A stretch of DNA of 64,000 nt from Phycisphaerales bacterium (GCA_022839625.1 JALHJL010000009.1:1-64000), one strand, 5' to 3'; positions 53,510-63,528 are shown, numbered from the stretch's first letter. Numbers and translations: made by a program. Notes: generated by a model from the letters alone, not told the origin.

Positions 53510-53734
53510 TTACGGGCAGATGATCGGGCCGGGGCAAGCGCAGCCTACGCCAGACTGGCCCATCAGGGCGACAAAGGGGTTGATGTCGCCGAAGTCCGCC
53601 GCGCCGTCGCCGCCCAGGACCTGCCCCGCATAGTAGGTGCGGCCGCGCGGGGCCGTTTTGCCCTGGAGGTCGGGATGACTGTAGTCAACGCCACCGTCCA
53701 GGACGGCCACGACGACTCCCTGGCCTGGCAGTCC
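53510..53734 (-). pseudogene. Subtilase-dockerin remnant
   Basis: The frame reads GQGVVVAVLDGGVDYSHPDL, the Asp box of S8 peptidases, then within about 25 residues it becomes ADFGDINPFVALMG, a dockerin-like end, and a stop. The His, Asn and Ser boxes that should lie between are missing, so this looks like an internal deletion product. It is in the same frame as the gene at 53819, separated only by that gene's TGA. No start codon with a good site is seen. Confidence 0.7.
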
Positions 53735-53818
53735 ACCGCAAGAGTAGCGTCGGCCCCCGGTGGCCGCCGCAGAGCGCTGACACCACCCCGAAATCCTGCA
53801 TGGGCGGAGGGGGGCAGG

Positions 53819-54613
53819 TCAGTCGCTCATGAGATGCTCGTATTGACCGAGCACGGCATCGCGGAACGAGCTGCTGGCGCGGAACAGGGGCTCGTGCGGC
53901 AACAACTTGTCACGCGCGCGGACCGTCTGAAGCGTCTGGTCCGACAGCGCGGCGAGCAGCGCGCGGGCGTCGGCCTTGGCGTACAGGCTCTCCGAGTAGC
54001 CGAGCGTGACGACTGCCCAGCGCACCTGTTCCGGCAGCGCGCCGATTTGCTCCTTGATCGTCTTCGTGGCGCGCTCGTCCGTCTTGGCGCGGCGCAGGCG
54101 CACAATCCACGGCTGCACCAGCTCGCCCGGACGGTCTATCATCGGACCCAGCAAGTCGTCGAACCGCTGGCGCGAGTTGTCCACGTCGACCCCAAACCAC
54201 TCCAGGTAGACGCCGGTCAGGTAATCCGCCACCGTCTGCTCCTGCGTGCGGTATTCCCCGACGTGTGCCACCGGGGCGGCACAGGGAACGGTGGCTGCGT
54301 CGTCAGACAGCAGCCGCGACAGCGACAACAATGCGGCCACGTCGCCCTGCTGCTCCACGATGAAGATGCCGATGCCGCGCAGCCGCGCGTCGTCGCTGCG
54401 CAGGAGTCGATCGCGCTGCGCAACGGGGAGCGCGGCCAGCTCCCGCAGAACGCCGCGCTGCGCCGGATCGACGAGCGACCACTGGTTCGGGCGCGGCACG
54501 ACCCGCACGTCCGCCACGGCGGCCGCCGGGTCATCCGCGCGGGCGGGCGCAAGCGCCGCCGTCAACACCGCGGCCAGACCTGCAAGGGATCGAATGAGGT
54601 GCGCCCTGCACAT
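53819..54613 (-). CDS. Secreted protein, function unknown
   Basis: The 264-residue protein has a signal peptide ending APARA. The remainder has helical stretches (RGVLRELAALPVAQRDRLLR, ERATKTIKEQIGALPEQVRW) with a Pro/Ala-rich start. I do not recognise it. Its ATG follows the previous gene stop by 9 nt, with TAGGAG inside that gap, so the two are coupled. Confidence 0.62.
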   Translation of the reverse strand: MCRAHLIRSLAGLAAVLTAALAPARADDPAAAVADVRVVPRPNQWSLVDPAQRGVLRELAALPVAQRDRLLRSDDARLRGIGIFIVEQQGDVAALLSLSRLLSDDAATVPCAAPVAHVGEYRTQEQTVADYLTGVYLEWFGVDVDNSRQRFDDLLGPMIDRPGELVQPWIVRLRRAKTDERATKTIKEQIGALPEQVRWAVVTLGYSESLYAKADARALLAALSDQTLQTVRARDKLLPHEPLFRASSSFRDAVLGQYEHLMSD

Positions 54614-54622
54614 GTTGGGCTC

Positions 54623-56182
54623 CTACTGGTTGAAATAGGTCTCGCGAAGTTCGGGCACGTCCTTGCGGACGCCGAGCCGCGTGGGCGACGTTTGCGCGAT
54701 CCCGAAATACCCGGAGATCGCGCCCTGCTCCCACGCCAGGTTGGCCTCTTGCAGCGTGCCGGTGAACGGGCCGGCCCCGTAGGACGGGTCATAATACTTG
54801 AGGTTGATCTTCACGATGAAATGCCGGGCAAACCAGCTGGCCGGGTTCGGGTTGTCCTGTCCCGGAATGCCGAGCGCGTCAATGCAGGTCGGCTGCGGCC
54901 ACGCCGAATAGTACCCGCAAGGATCGTTGAGCAAGTACGGATACGAGAGGCAAGGCGGCGGGTAAGTCAACAGGTAATTGTAGTTATTTACGATGAACCC
55001 CATCGCCGACGCGGGCGGGGAGCCGCAATCGAGCGGCAGCGTCGGGTACGACTGCGGCTCAATCGTAATGAATAGCGCGCCGCTCACGCCCTGCGTGCGC
55101 AGACACTGGATCATCAGGTCCGCCCACCCGCCGCACTGCGAAGTGGTGTAGTAGACTAACGTGCTGGCCGTGTAGTACGTACACTGCGCGGCGCACAGCA
55201 CGTCGCGGTAATACGCCAGCCGCTGGCCGTGCGCGTTGTAGACTTCGCGGTCGGCAAACTCGGCCCACACGGCGTCGATCAGGTCCTGTTGGTCGCTCTG
55301 GCCGTCGGCGGCCGCGGTGCCGATATGGAAGTAGCTCTCCAGGCGGTCGCCGAGCGGCGCGGCGTAGGTGACGTACATGCGGCTGCTGCTCGTTCCCGCC
55401 GGGTAATACGTGACGCCGTCGAACGCCACCTCCCAGTCGACCGCGAAGCCGGCGTAGTAGCGAACCGTGTTGGGCAGCGGGAGGCTGGAGGTGAGCGTGC
55501 CGGGCACGGTGAGGAAGTTGCCGGACAGCTCTCCGCTGCCCTCAAACACCAGGCCGTCCGGGCCGAACCCGCGGACCGGAATACCGCTGGCGTACAAGCC
55601 GCCGGGCGTCACGTAGAACTTGACGCTCGACAAGGCGACATCGGTGTCGCGGACGTAGGCCACCGGGTAATTGCGATCGCCGGGGTCTTCGACGTCGCCG
55701 TCGTAGTTCGCATCCAGCCACTGGGGGCTGCCGTAGCTGGAGCAGGGCGGGTTCGGGCAGTCGATCCTGACGGTGCGGGAGCCGGTGCCGCCATAGGCCA
55801 CCGACTGAATCGCGGCCGACACGCACTGGCTGCACTCCGTGTCGGCCCCCAGCCACTCGCCGCCGCCCCCGGCCGCCTGGCAGCCGGCCGCGGTGAGGTA
55901 CAGGCACGAGAAGTCGTCGAAGCAGCAGGCACCCCAGGGCGAGGGTCCCGAGTAACCCAACTGGAACGCGGCGGCGTCCAGCAGGTCAACGTCCAGGTCG
56001 CCATCGCTGTCCAGGGCCGCCTCGCACAGGGGACTCACCGGGAGTTCGGGCCCCGCCAGGCAGAAGGCGAGCTCCTCCAGAGTCGCCCGCTGTCCGCCTC
56101 CGTCCTCGTCCATGTCCGCGAGCGCGCCGCGCCCCGCCGCCAGTAACGCCACAGAAAGCGCCAATTTGCATGTGTTTCGCAC
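54623..56182 (-). CDS. Secreted protein with possible transglutaminase-like triad
   Basis: The 519-residue protein has a signal peptide (MRNTCKLALSVALLAAG), a dockerin-like early segment (DSDGDLDVDLLDAAAFQLGY) and a Cys-rich piece GACCFDDFSCLYLTAAGC that recurs in planctomycete exported proteins. Later it reads SQCGGWADLMIQCLRTQG, ARHFIVKINL and YYDPSYG, a Cys-His-Asp order like that of transglutaminase-like peptidases or cross-linkers. The GTG start has AGAGG upstream. The enzymatic role is inference. Confidence 0.6.
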   Translation of the reverse strand: MRNTCKLALSVALLAAGRGALADMDEDGGGQRATLEELAFCLAGPELPVSPLCEAALDSDGDLDVDLLDAAAFQLGYSGPSPWGACCFDDFSCLYLTAAGCQAAGGGGEWLGADTECSQCVSAAIQSVAYGGTGSRTVRIDCPNPPCSSYGSPQWLDANYDGDVEDPGDRNYPVAYVRDTDVALSSVKFYVTPGGLYASGIPVRGFGPDGLVFEGSGELSGNFLTVPGTLTSSLPLPNTVRYYAGFAVDWEVAFDGVTYYPAGTSSSRMYVTYAAPLGDRLESYFHIGTAAADGQSDQQDLIDAVWAEFADREVYNAHGQRLAYYRDVLCAAQCTYYTASTLVYYTTSQCGGWADLMIQCLRTQGVSGALFITIEPQSYPTLPLDCGSPPASAMGFIVNNYNYLLTYPPPCLSYPYLLNDPCGYYSAWPQPTCIDALGIPGQDNPNPASWFARHFIVKINLKYYDPSYGAGPFTGTLQEANLAWEQGAISGYFGIAQTSPTRLGVRKDVPELRETYFNQ

Positions 56183-56633
56183 GGTGACCTCTGCTTCCGG
56201 TACTGAGCTTCCTGCCAGCCTACCTGTCCGGGCAGACCCTGCTGTCCTGCCCGTCGCTCCTGGGATCGATCAGCTTGCGCCGTCGCCGACCCGGCCGGAA
56301 CGCTCGGTGTTCGTTGCGAAGCAGGCGGGACCCGGCCGTCGTGCAGATCGGCCGGGTCGCTTCACGCCCCGGCGCTCGCCCATCCTGTCACCAGTGCATG
56401 ATACGGGAACGCTCGCGCCTATACAAACAAAAGATATGTGACGTGAGCTGCGGCGGGGTGCTTTCTCAGCGACGCCGCGTCATGGATAACGTGGGCGTTG
56501 CGGCAGGTGGCCGTCGGATCCGCGGCCGCAGAAGCGCGATCCAGGCAGCCGCGTGGTGCGGCCTCGCGTCCTGCCTGGTGCTCGGATAAGATGGTCGTGG
56601 TGCGGCAGCTCGCTGACGGGCGTGAGAAGAGTG
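56183..56633. other. Divergent intergenic region with inverted repeat
   Basis: No gene is supported. A perfect 10-bp inverted repeat GACCCGGCCG (56329-56338) and CGGCCGGGTC (56349-56358) with a 10-nt loop is present, and GACCCGGCCG occurs a third time at 56288. A possible -10, TAAGAT, lies near 56588 before the plus-strand gene. Confidence 0.5.
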
Positions 56634-57473
56634 ATGGGGCTCAGAACGATGCGCAAACGCCGGCACTCCGATCCGGTGGCCGCGGACAAGCGTGTAGTGG
56701 CCGCCAAGTACTGCGTCGAGTGCGGCACCAATCTGCGCGGGCATTCCGTCGAAGGGCGTTGTCCCACGTGCCGACATCCCATTTATGACTCGGTGTACGG
56801 AGGGTATCTGGTCGACGCCTCGCCGCGCGAGCCACGCCGGCTCCACGAGATGTCGAACATCGTGTACTACCCGGCGCTGTTCCTCGGCGGCCTGACGGCC
56901 ATCATGATTCTCGCCGAGTTGACGTCGGTGTCCACGTTCGCGGAGGGCGTGAAGTCGGTGTTTAACGCGGGCCTCTTCGGCGCCACGCTCAGCCTGCTCG
57001 TGGCCCTGGTGGGAATCGCCGTGTTCACCGGCCGGCATTCCGCGGCGTACTACCGGGCGCGGTACGTGAACGCGCGTTTCGTGCTCCGCGCCGGGGCGTT
57101 CCTCGTCGTCGCGCTCGTCGGCGTAGTGCTCATGCTCTACTTCGGCGGTCATTTCGCCCGAGCGTTGCTCCAGGTCGGCCTGGCGGCCGGTCCGGCCGCG
57201 GTCTTCCTGCAACGGTTGAGCATCATGATGCGCCGCGTCCCGAACAAGAAGCTTGCCACCTTCGCCAACCTGGCGCTGGCCTTGACCTGTGCCCTGGCAG
57301 CGGCCGCGTTCGCGATCCTGGCACTTCAACCGTACGCCCTGGAAGGCTCCGATCTGGCTGGGTTCCTGGTGGCGCTGACGTTCGTCGCCGACGTGGGCGG
57401 GATTGGCCTGGGGATTGCCGCTCTGCGTCTGCTGCTGCTGGCCCGACGGACGTTGCGGGCGATTTGTCACTGA
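56634..57473 (+). CDS. Zinc-ribbon membrane protein, function unknown
   Basis: The 279-residue protein has a zinc ribbon CVECGTNLRG and CPTCRHPIYDS near residues 25-55, followed by five or six hydrophobic helices. The ribbon-plus-membrane layout is common in planctomycetes. The start is uncertain: ATG 56634 or 56649. Role unknown. Confidence 0.7.
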   Translation: MGLRTMRKRRHSDPVAADKRVVAAKYCVECGTNLRGHSVEGRCPTCRHPIYDSVYGGYLVDASPREPRRLHEMSNIVYYPALFLGGLTAIMILAELTSVSTFAEGVKSVFNAGLFGATLSLLVALVGIAVFTGRHSAAYYRARYVNARFVLRAGAFLVVALVGVVLMLYFGGHFARALLQVGLAAGPAAVFLQRLSIMMRRVPNKKLATFANLALALTCALAAAAFAILALQPYALEGSDLAGFLVALTFVADVGGIGLGIAALRLLLLARRTLRAICH

Positions 57474-57954
57474 GTGTGGCTATCAGGGAGATCACCCATC
57501 AAGACCACCGGCGCGGGCCCGAGTGCCTTCGTTTGACAGCCAGATACGGCTGCCCCACGCCAGGGTGTGTCGGGTGCATTGAGCGGCGAACGCAGCCTCC
57601 AGCTCGACGACGACGCCCGAGTTCGGGGTCGGGCGGGAGGGCGCGCGTGGAAGCCCTATAACTTCGGCGCGCATGGGAACTTGGACGGCCTGTGGCACGC
57701 GGGGCCGCGAGAGGCTGTGAGCAGGGGGGGCAGGACCTCCACGGCACGAATGGGGCTGGCAAAAGGCACGACCGGGCGAAGTTGCCCTCGCGGAATCGAC
57801 GGGGAACTGCTATAGTAATACCTGGTGCTCGAAGCGGCCCCGGGCTGAGCCGGGTGCCGCAGTTTGGTCGGCGACCGGCCGCCGACGCAACGCGCCCCAG
57901 ACATTCCGTGGGGCGCGTCGCGTCCTCGGCCTGTAAAGCTGAGGAAAGGTCCCC
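57474..57954 (+). promoter_or_regulatory. Intergenic region with hairpin-rich leader of rnc
   Basis: No gene is supported. A TGC-extended -10, TGCTATAGT (TATAGT at 57811-57816), would give a leader of about 130 nt. It holds three hairpins: a nested one from GCGGC (57834) to GCCGC (57860), GTCGGC with GCCGAC (57867-57886), and CGCGCCCCA with TGGGGCGCG (57891-57917, 9-bp stem). GAGGAAAGG lies before the ATG. E. coli rnc is known to be cut by RNase III in a leader hairpin. Confidence 0.55.
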
Positions 57955-58674
57955 ATGCCGCGCCCAGCGATTCTGCATACCTGTCAGGAATCCATCGGTT
58001 ACTGCTTTCAGGATGTGGCCCTGCTCAAGCTCGCGCTGCATCACGCCTCGTCGGCCAACCATCGGCGCGAGAGCAATGAGCGTATGGAATTCCTGGGCGA
58101 CGCCGTACTCGGACTGATCGTCTGCCAGGCCCTCTACGAGCGGTTGCCCGACGCGCTCGAGGGCGACATGACCAAGATCAAGTCGGCGGTCGTGTCGCGC
58201 CGTGCGTGCGCCCGGGTCGCGCAACGCTTGCGGCTCACGGAGGGCCTCGTCCTGGGCCAGGGGATGGACAACGGGGAGCTGCTGCCCAGCTCGCTGGCGG
58301 CGGGGACGCTTGAGGCGGTCATCGCGGCAATCTACCTGGACGGCGGACTGGAGGCCGCGCGCCAGTTCGTGCTGCGACACATGGAGGACGAGCTGAACGC
58401 CGCGATCGCCTCCCAGCACCAGTTCAACTTCAAGTCCCACTTGCAGCAGTGGGCGCAACGCCACGCGAACGCCACCCCATTCTACGAGCTGTTGGACGAG
58501 AAGGGTCCCGACCACGCCAAGTGCTTCGAGGTCGCGGTCGCCGTCGGCGGCCGGCAGTTCCCCAGCGCGTGGGGGCCGAACAAGAAGGAAGCGGAGCAGA
58601 AGGCCGCCCGGCTGGCGTTGATCACGGTGGGGGAGCTGCCCGAGGGACCGTTCGAAGAGACGGCGACCTGCTGA
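57955..58674 (+). CDS. rnc: Ribonuclease III
   Basis: The 239-residue protein has the signature NERMEFLGDAVLGL (residues 41-54) with the catalytic Glu and Asp, a second acidic pair region EAVIAAIYLDGG and a C-terminal dsRNA-binding domain (GPDHAKCFEVAVAVGG, NKKEAEQKAARLAL). It cuts double-stranded RNA in rRNA and mRNA processing. Confidence 0.96.
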   Translation: MPRPAILHTCQESIGYCFQDVALLKLALHHASSANHRRESNERMEFLGDAVLGLIVCQALYERLPDALEGDMTKIKSAVVSRRACARVAQRLRLTEGLVLGQGMDNGELLPSSLAAGTLEAVIAAIYLDGGLEAARQFVLRHMEDELNAAIASQHQFNFKSHLQQWAQRHANATPFYELLDEKGPDHAKCFEVAVAVGGRQFPSAWGPNKKEAEQKAARLALITVGELPEGPFEETATC

Positions 58675-58713
58675 GAGTCGCAGGGGGAGGAGCTTCGATT
58701 CGGCCGCCGGCGC

Positions 58714-58753
58714 AAAAAAGTGGGTGGCGGCTGTCGTTCACAGCCGACCACCC
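58714..58753 (-). terminator. Rho-independent terminator on the minus strand
   Basis: Read on the minus strand, GGGTGG...GGCTGT pairs with ACAGCC...CCACCC (58753-58722) with one bulge and a 5-nt loop, followed by six Ts (58719-58714). This is the strongest intrinsic terminator shape in the window. Confidence 0.75.
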
Positions 58754-58829
58754 GGTTCAGACCCGCCGGCAGCGCCCCAACCCATCAGCGACTTCGGGCC
58801 GCTTCGCAGTGCGCTGCCCGCCGCGGTTC
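58714..58829 (-). ncRNA. Candidate minus-strand structured small RNA
   Basis: No minus-strand protein gene ends here, yet a clear intrinsic terminator exists. A promoter at 58865-58836 would start an RNA near 58829. It contains GGCAGCGC and GCGCTGCC as a perfect 8-bp long-range stem with a loop of about 35 nt, then the terminator hairpin. I compared it with RNase P RNA, tmRNA, SRP RNA and 6S RNA by their conserved words and none matches. Confidence 0.5.
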
Positions 58830-58835
58830 CGGTGA

Positions 58836-58865
58836 AGTGTAGAAATTGTCTGCCGTAGGGGGCAA
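58836..58865 (-). promoter_or_regulatory. Candidate promoter of the minus-strand RNA
   Basis: TTGCCC (58865-58860), an 18-nt spacer and TACACT (58841-58836) on the minus strand form a moderate sigma70-like promoter. Confidence 0.4.
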
Positions 58866-59010
58866 CAAAACCTGATTTTGCACAGGGCCGGGACGGCGGA
58901 ACATTGCCGTCGGCGGTCCCGCGCCCCGGCACGCCGTTGCCCGGCTGCTCCGGCCGCCGCATCCATTTCTACCGCAGGGTGCGGTGCTTTCCCGGTCCTT
59001 CGCGCGGCAG

Positions 59011-59040
59011 TTGACCGCCGGGCACGCACCGTCGTATATT
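59011..59040 (+). promoter_or_regulatory. Promoter of the MsmK/UgpC-like ATPase
   Basis: TTGACC (59011-59016), an 18-nt spacer and TATATT (59035-59040) are each one base from consensus. The ATG at 59099 lies about 50 nt beyond the predicted start. Confidence 0.6.
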
Positions 59041-59098
59041 CGCCTCGCGCAGATGCTCTGCGGCATACCTTTTTCGGCTCTGGCACAGTGAGAGGGCG

Positions 59099-60286
<1,188 letters not shown>

Positions 60287-60459
60287 GGCGGCCTGCCCGC
60301 GAACCCGACGACGGCCCCGCCGGCCGCGAGTTGTTGCACGTTCGAGCGGGGTGATTTAGTGTCAGGTCATTGCACTGTGTGTCGTGATGCCGCGCGGCGC
60401 GCGCCGGACGTCCCGTCGTGGATGTGACCGACGGCGTCGCGAGCCAGGACGTCAACTGG

Positions 60460-61347
60460 ATGAGCGCGGTTGGAGGCACGCCCTTGCGGCACTGGGTCAG
60501 TCTGAACGGAACGCTGCTGCCCGCGGAGGAGGCGCGCGTCAGCGTCTTCGACTCCGGCTTCATGCAGGGCATCGGCCTGTTCGAGACGATGCGCGCCTAC
60601 CAGGGCCGCGTCTTCCGCCTCGTGCCGCACCTGGAGCGCTTGATCCGGTCGGCCCGCGACCTGGGCTGGACCGTTGTTCCGACTGACGATGAGCTGGCCG
60701 CGAACGTGCGGCAAGCCCTCGCGCCGCTGGCCGGCGCCGACGCCCGCGTGCGGCTGACCGTGACGACCGGCTCGCTGCACGCCGACGCCGCGGACACCCC
60801 CAAGCTGACGATCGTTGCGACGGCGGCTCCGGGGGAGAAGTACCCGGACGAGTGCTACACGCGCGGCGTGACCGCGGTCGTCTCCGACTGCCGTCAGAGC
60901 CGCAGCGACCCGACCGCGGGGCACAAGACAACCAGCTACTTCGCCCGCCTGGCGTCGCTCCGGGTGGCGCACCAGCAATCGGCTTTCGAGGCCCTGTGGC
61001 TCACGCCCGAAGGGCATGTCGCGGAGGGGGCGATCAGCAATGTCTTCGCCGTCCGTGACGAATGCTTGATGACGCCGCCGACGGACACGCCCGTTCTTCC
61101 GGGCATCACGCGGGCGGCGGTGATCGAGTTGGCCGTCGAGCAGGACATCCCCGTCCGCGAGCACGTGTTGACGCTCGACGACCTGCTGGCGTCCGAGGAG
61201 GTCTTCCTGACCAACAGCATGATGGAACTGGTGCCGGTCGTCCGGATCGGGCGCACTGCGATCGGCAACGAAAAGCCGGGGGAGGTCACACGTAAGCTGG
61301 CGATCGCGTACGGTGAGTTGATCGACCGGGAGCTGGACAATGAATGA
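60460..61347 (+). CDS. Class IV PLP aminotransferase (IlvE/PabC/DAAT family)
   Basis: The 295-residue protein has VSVFDSGFMQGIGLFETMRA, GHKTTSYFARLASLR (the PLP Lys) and EGAISNVFAV with VLPGITRAAVIEL, the standard fold IV blocks. Branched-chain aminotransferase, aminodeoxychorismate lyase and D-amino acid transaminase share these. I chose ATG 60460; GTG 60418 adds 14 residues. It overlaps nif3 by 8 nt. Confidence 0.85.
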   Translation: MSAVGGTPLRHWVSLNGTLLPAEEARVSVFDSGFMQGIGLFETMRAYQGRVFRLVPHLERLIRSARDLGWTVVPTDDELAANVRQALAPLAGADARVRLTVTTGSLHADAADTPKLTIVATAAPGEKYPDECYTRGVTAVVSDCRQSRSDPTAGHKTTSYFARLASLRVAHQQSAFEALWLTPEGHVAEGAISNVFAVRDECLMTPPTDTPVLPGITRAAVIELAVEQDIPVREHVLTLDDLLASEEVFLTNSMMELVPVVRIGRTAIGNEKPGEVTRKLAIAYGELIDRELDNE

Positions 61348-62464
61348 GCCGCGCGTAGCGGACCTGCTCGTAGCGCTGGATGCGCTGGCGCCGTTCCGGT
61401 GTGCCGCCGACTGGGACAACGTCGGGCTATTGGCCGGGCGCCCGCAGTGGCCCGCGCGGCGGGGCCTGCTGGCGATCGACCTGACGGACGCGGTGGCGCG
61501 CGAAGCGCTTCGCAAGCGGGCGGATGTGCTCGTGCTCTACCATCCGCCGATCTTCAAGGGTATCCGGGCCGTCACGCCCGAGGCGGCCGGTCCGACGACG
61601 TTGCTGCCGGACCTGTTGGCGGCGAAGGTCTCGGTCGTCGCGCTGCACACCGCCCTCGATGCGGCGGTGGGGGGCACGAACGACGTGCTCCTGGACGTCT
61701 TCCGGCCGGCCAGGCGCTTCCCCCTGGAGCCGCTGGTGCACGAGGACCGGCAGTACAAGCTCGTCGTCTTCGCGCCGCCGCGCGAGGTGGAGCGGTTGCG
61801 GCGGTCCTTGTCGGCCGCGGGAGCGGGACGGATCGGGCACTATTCCGAATGCAGCTTCGAGTTGCCAGGGCGCGGGTCCTTTCGCGGCGACGAGACCACG
61901 CAACCGACGATCGGCCGCAAGCAGGCGCTGGAGCACGTGGACGAGGTGCGGTTGGAGATGGTGTTGCCACGCGCCCGCCTGGGGCCGGCCGTACGCGCCT
62001 TGTATGCCGCGCATTCGTATGAAGAGCCGGCGTTCGACATTTACCCGTTGCACGAGGCCGCCGGCCGCGGCGCGGTCGGACCTGGCCGGGTTGGCGTGCT
62101 GCGGCGACGGGAGCGCGGCACGGAGCTGCTTGCCCGTCTGCGCCGGCGCGTAGACCTCTCGTGTGCGCTGGTCGTCGGGAGCTTGCAGCGCAGGTTCCGC
62201 TCCGTGACCGCGGCGGCCGGGGCGTTCGGGATTCAGGCATTTCGCGACCCGGAGTCGTTGGTTCTGACGGGCGAGTTCAAGCACCACGACGCGCTGGAGC
62301 TTCAGCGCCGTGGCGTCACGGCCGTTCACCTGGGACACTACGCGAGCGAGCGCCCCGTGTTGGACTGGCTACGGGGCTGGTTGCGAGAATCGCTGCCCGC
62401 GACGCGGTTGGCGGTCGCCGTTGCCGACCACGCGCCGTTCGCGCCGCTTCGATCACGGGCATGA
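61340..62464 (+). CDS. Nif3-family dinuclear metal protein
   Basis: The 374-residue protein has WDNVGLLAG, VLYHPPIFKG, ALHTALDAAVGGTND and, at the C-terminus, FKHHDALELQRRGVTAVHLG. These are the metal-binding segments of Nif3/YbgI proteins. The middle PII-like insert (about 125-260) is present. Role unclear in the family. The ATG overlaps the aminotransferase stop, with GGAG upstream. Confidence 0.88.
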   Translation: MNEPRVADLLVALDALAPFRCAADWDNVGLLAGRPQWPARRGLLAIDLTDAVAREALRKRADVLVLYHPPIFKGIRAVTPEAAGPTTLLPDLLAAKVSVVALHTALDAAVGGTNDVLLDVFRPARRFPLEPLVHEDRQYKLVVFAPPREVERLRRSLSAAGAGRIGHYSECSFELPGRGSFRGDETTQPTIGRKQALEHVDEVRLEMVLPRARLGPAVRALYAAHSYEEPAFDIYPLHEAAGRGAVGPGRVGVLRRRERGTELLARLRRRVDLSCALVVGSLQRRFRSVTAAAGAFGIQAFRDPESLVLTGEFKHHDALELQRRGVTAVHLGHYASERPVLDWLRGWLRESLPATRLAVAVADHAPFAPLRSRA

Positions 62465-62541
62465 ACCAGCCGACGGAGCGAGGTCGCCGGGCTTGTGGCC
62501 CGGGGCGACGGTGACGGCCGGTACGCTGATGGAGGCGAGGA

Positions 62542-63528
62542 ATGCAGATGTCCTGGGTGCGGCTCAAGGCGGCGGGGGCGATGGCGGCGATCATGGTGGT
62601 TCTGCTCGGCGCCGGGTTGCCGGCGGCCCGGGCGCAGGACGGGGACGCCGTGGTAATCGTGAATGGACAACCGATTTCCCGCACCCGCATGGTCGAGCTG
62701 CTCATGGAAGCACGCGGCCTGGAGCTCATGCAGCAGCTCATCGTGCTCGAGCTGGCCAAGGAGGAGACGCGGCGGCTCAAGCTCCGCGTGACCGCGGACG
62801 ACGTGCAGGGGGAGTATGAGCGGGCATTGGCGCGGATCGCCCCCACCGTGGATGCGCAGGGGCAGTCTCTGACCGCCGAGGAGCGGCAGAAGGCGTTGGA
62901 AATCCTGCTCCAGGAGAAGGGCCTGTCCTTGACCGAGTTCAAGATCGGCATGGAGCGCAACGCCCACCTGCGGAAAGCGGTGGAACGGGAGTTCCAGATC
63001 GACGACGCCACGCTGCGGGAGGAATTCGCCCGCCTGTACGGCGAAAAGGCCGAGGTCCGGCACATTCAGGTCGGCGACGTGAGCGGTCTGCACGAGGCGC
63101 TCAACCGGCTCGACAAGAACAATGACTTCGCCGACGTGGCCCGCGCTGTCAGCCAGAACCCGGACACCGCACCGAACGGCGGGCTCCTGCCGCCGTTCGC
63201 GTTCAACGACGAAACGCTGGCGCCCGTGCTGCGCGAGGCGGCGTTCTCGATGAAGCCCGGCGAGGTTTCCAAGCCCATTCACGTAGGGGCCTGGTGGCAC
63301 ATCCTGAAGCTCGAGCGGCGCCTCCCCTCCCCCGATGTCCGCTTCGAGGACGTGCGGGAGCAGGTCGAGCGGTCCTTGCAGGACCGCGTGATTCCGCAGC
63401 AGATGAACCGCCTGATCACCACGCTGTATCAGAAGGCCGACGTGAAGGTGCTCGACACGGCACTCCGAAAGAAGTACGCGCAGTTCGTCAAGGAGAGCCT
63501 GCCCATGCAGCCGGTTGTCGGGCCGTAG
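62542..63528 (+). CDS. SurA/PpiC-type peptidylprolyl isomerase
   Basis: The 328-residue protein has a signal peptide ending AARAQ and a SurA N-like helical region (VVIVNGQPISRTRMVELLM). A parvulin domain follows (about 175-270) with EVRHIQVGDVSG, FADVARAVSQNPDTAPNGG and PGEVSKPIHVGAWWHILKL. It probably helps fold outer-membrane proteins in the periplasm. ATGs at 62542 and 62548 are both possible. Confidence 0.85.
   Translation: MQMSWVRLKAAGAMAAIMVVLLGAGLPAARAQDGDAVVIVNGQPISRTRMVELLMEARGLELMQQLIVLELAKEETRRLKLRVTADDVQGEYERALARIAPTVDAQGQSLTAEERQKALEILLQEKGLSLTEFKIGMERNAHLRKAVEREFQIDDATLREEFARLYGEKAEVRHIQVGDVSGLHEALNRLDKNNDFADVARAVSQNPDTAPNGGLLPPFAFNDETLAPVLREAAFSMKPGEVSKPIHVGAWWHILKLERRLPSPDVRFEDVREQVERSLQDRVIPQQMNRLITTLYQKADVKVLDTALRKKYAQFVKESLPMQPVVGP

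Larger units (their letters stand above)
58675..59098. other. Intergenic region with candidate small RNA
   Basis: No protein gene is supported. The minus strand has a possible promoter and a Rho-independent terminator (see separate entries). A plus-strand promoter for the ABC ATPase lies at its far end. Confidence 0.6.

Noticed and set aside
53453..55075. 540-codon plus-strand frame opposite the secreted protein genes
   Set aside because: Arg-rich shadow frame with no motif; signal peptides and coupled starts support the minus strand.
58714..59090. RNase P RNA, tmRNA, SRP RNA or 6S RNA on the minus strand
   Set aside because: I compared conserved words such as GAGGAAAGTCC and GGAAGGAAGCAGCC and found none; kept only as an unknown candidate RNA.
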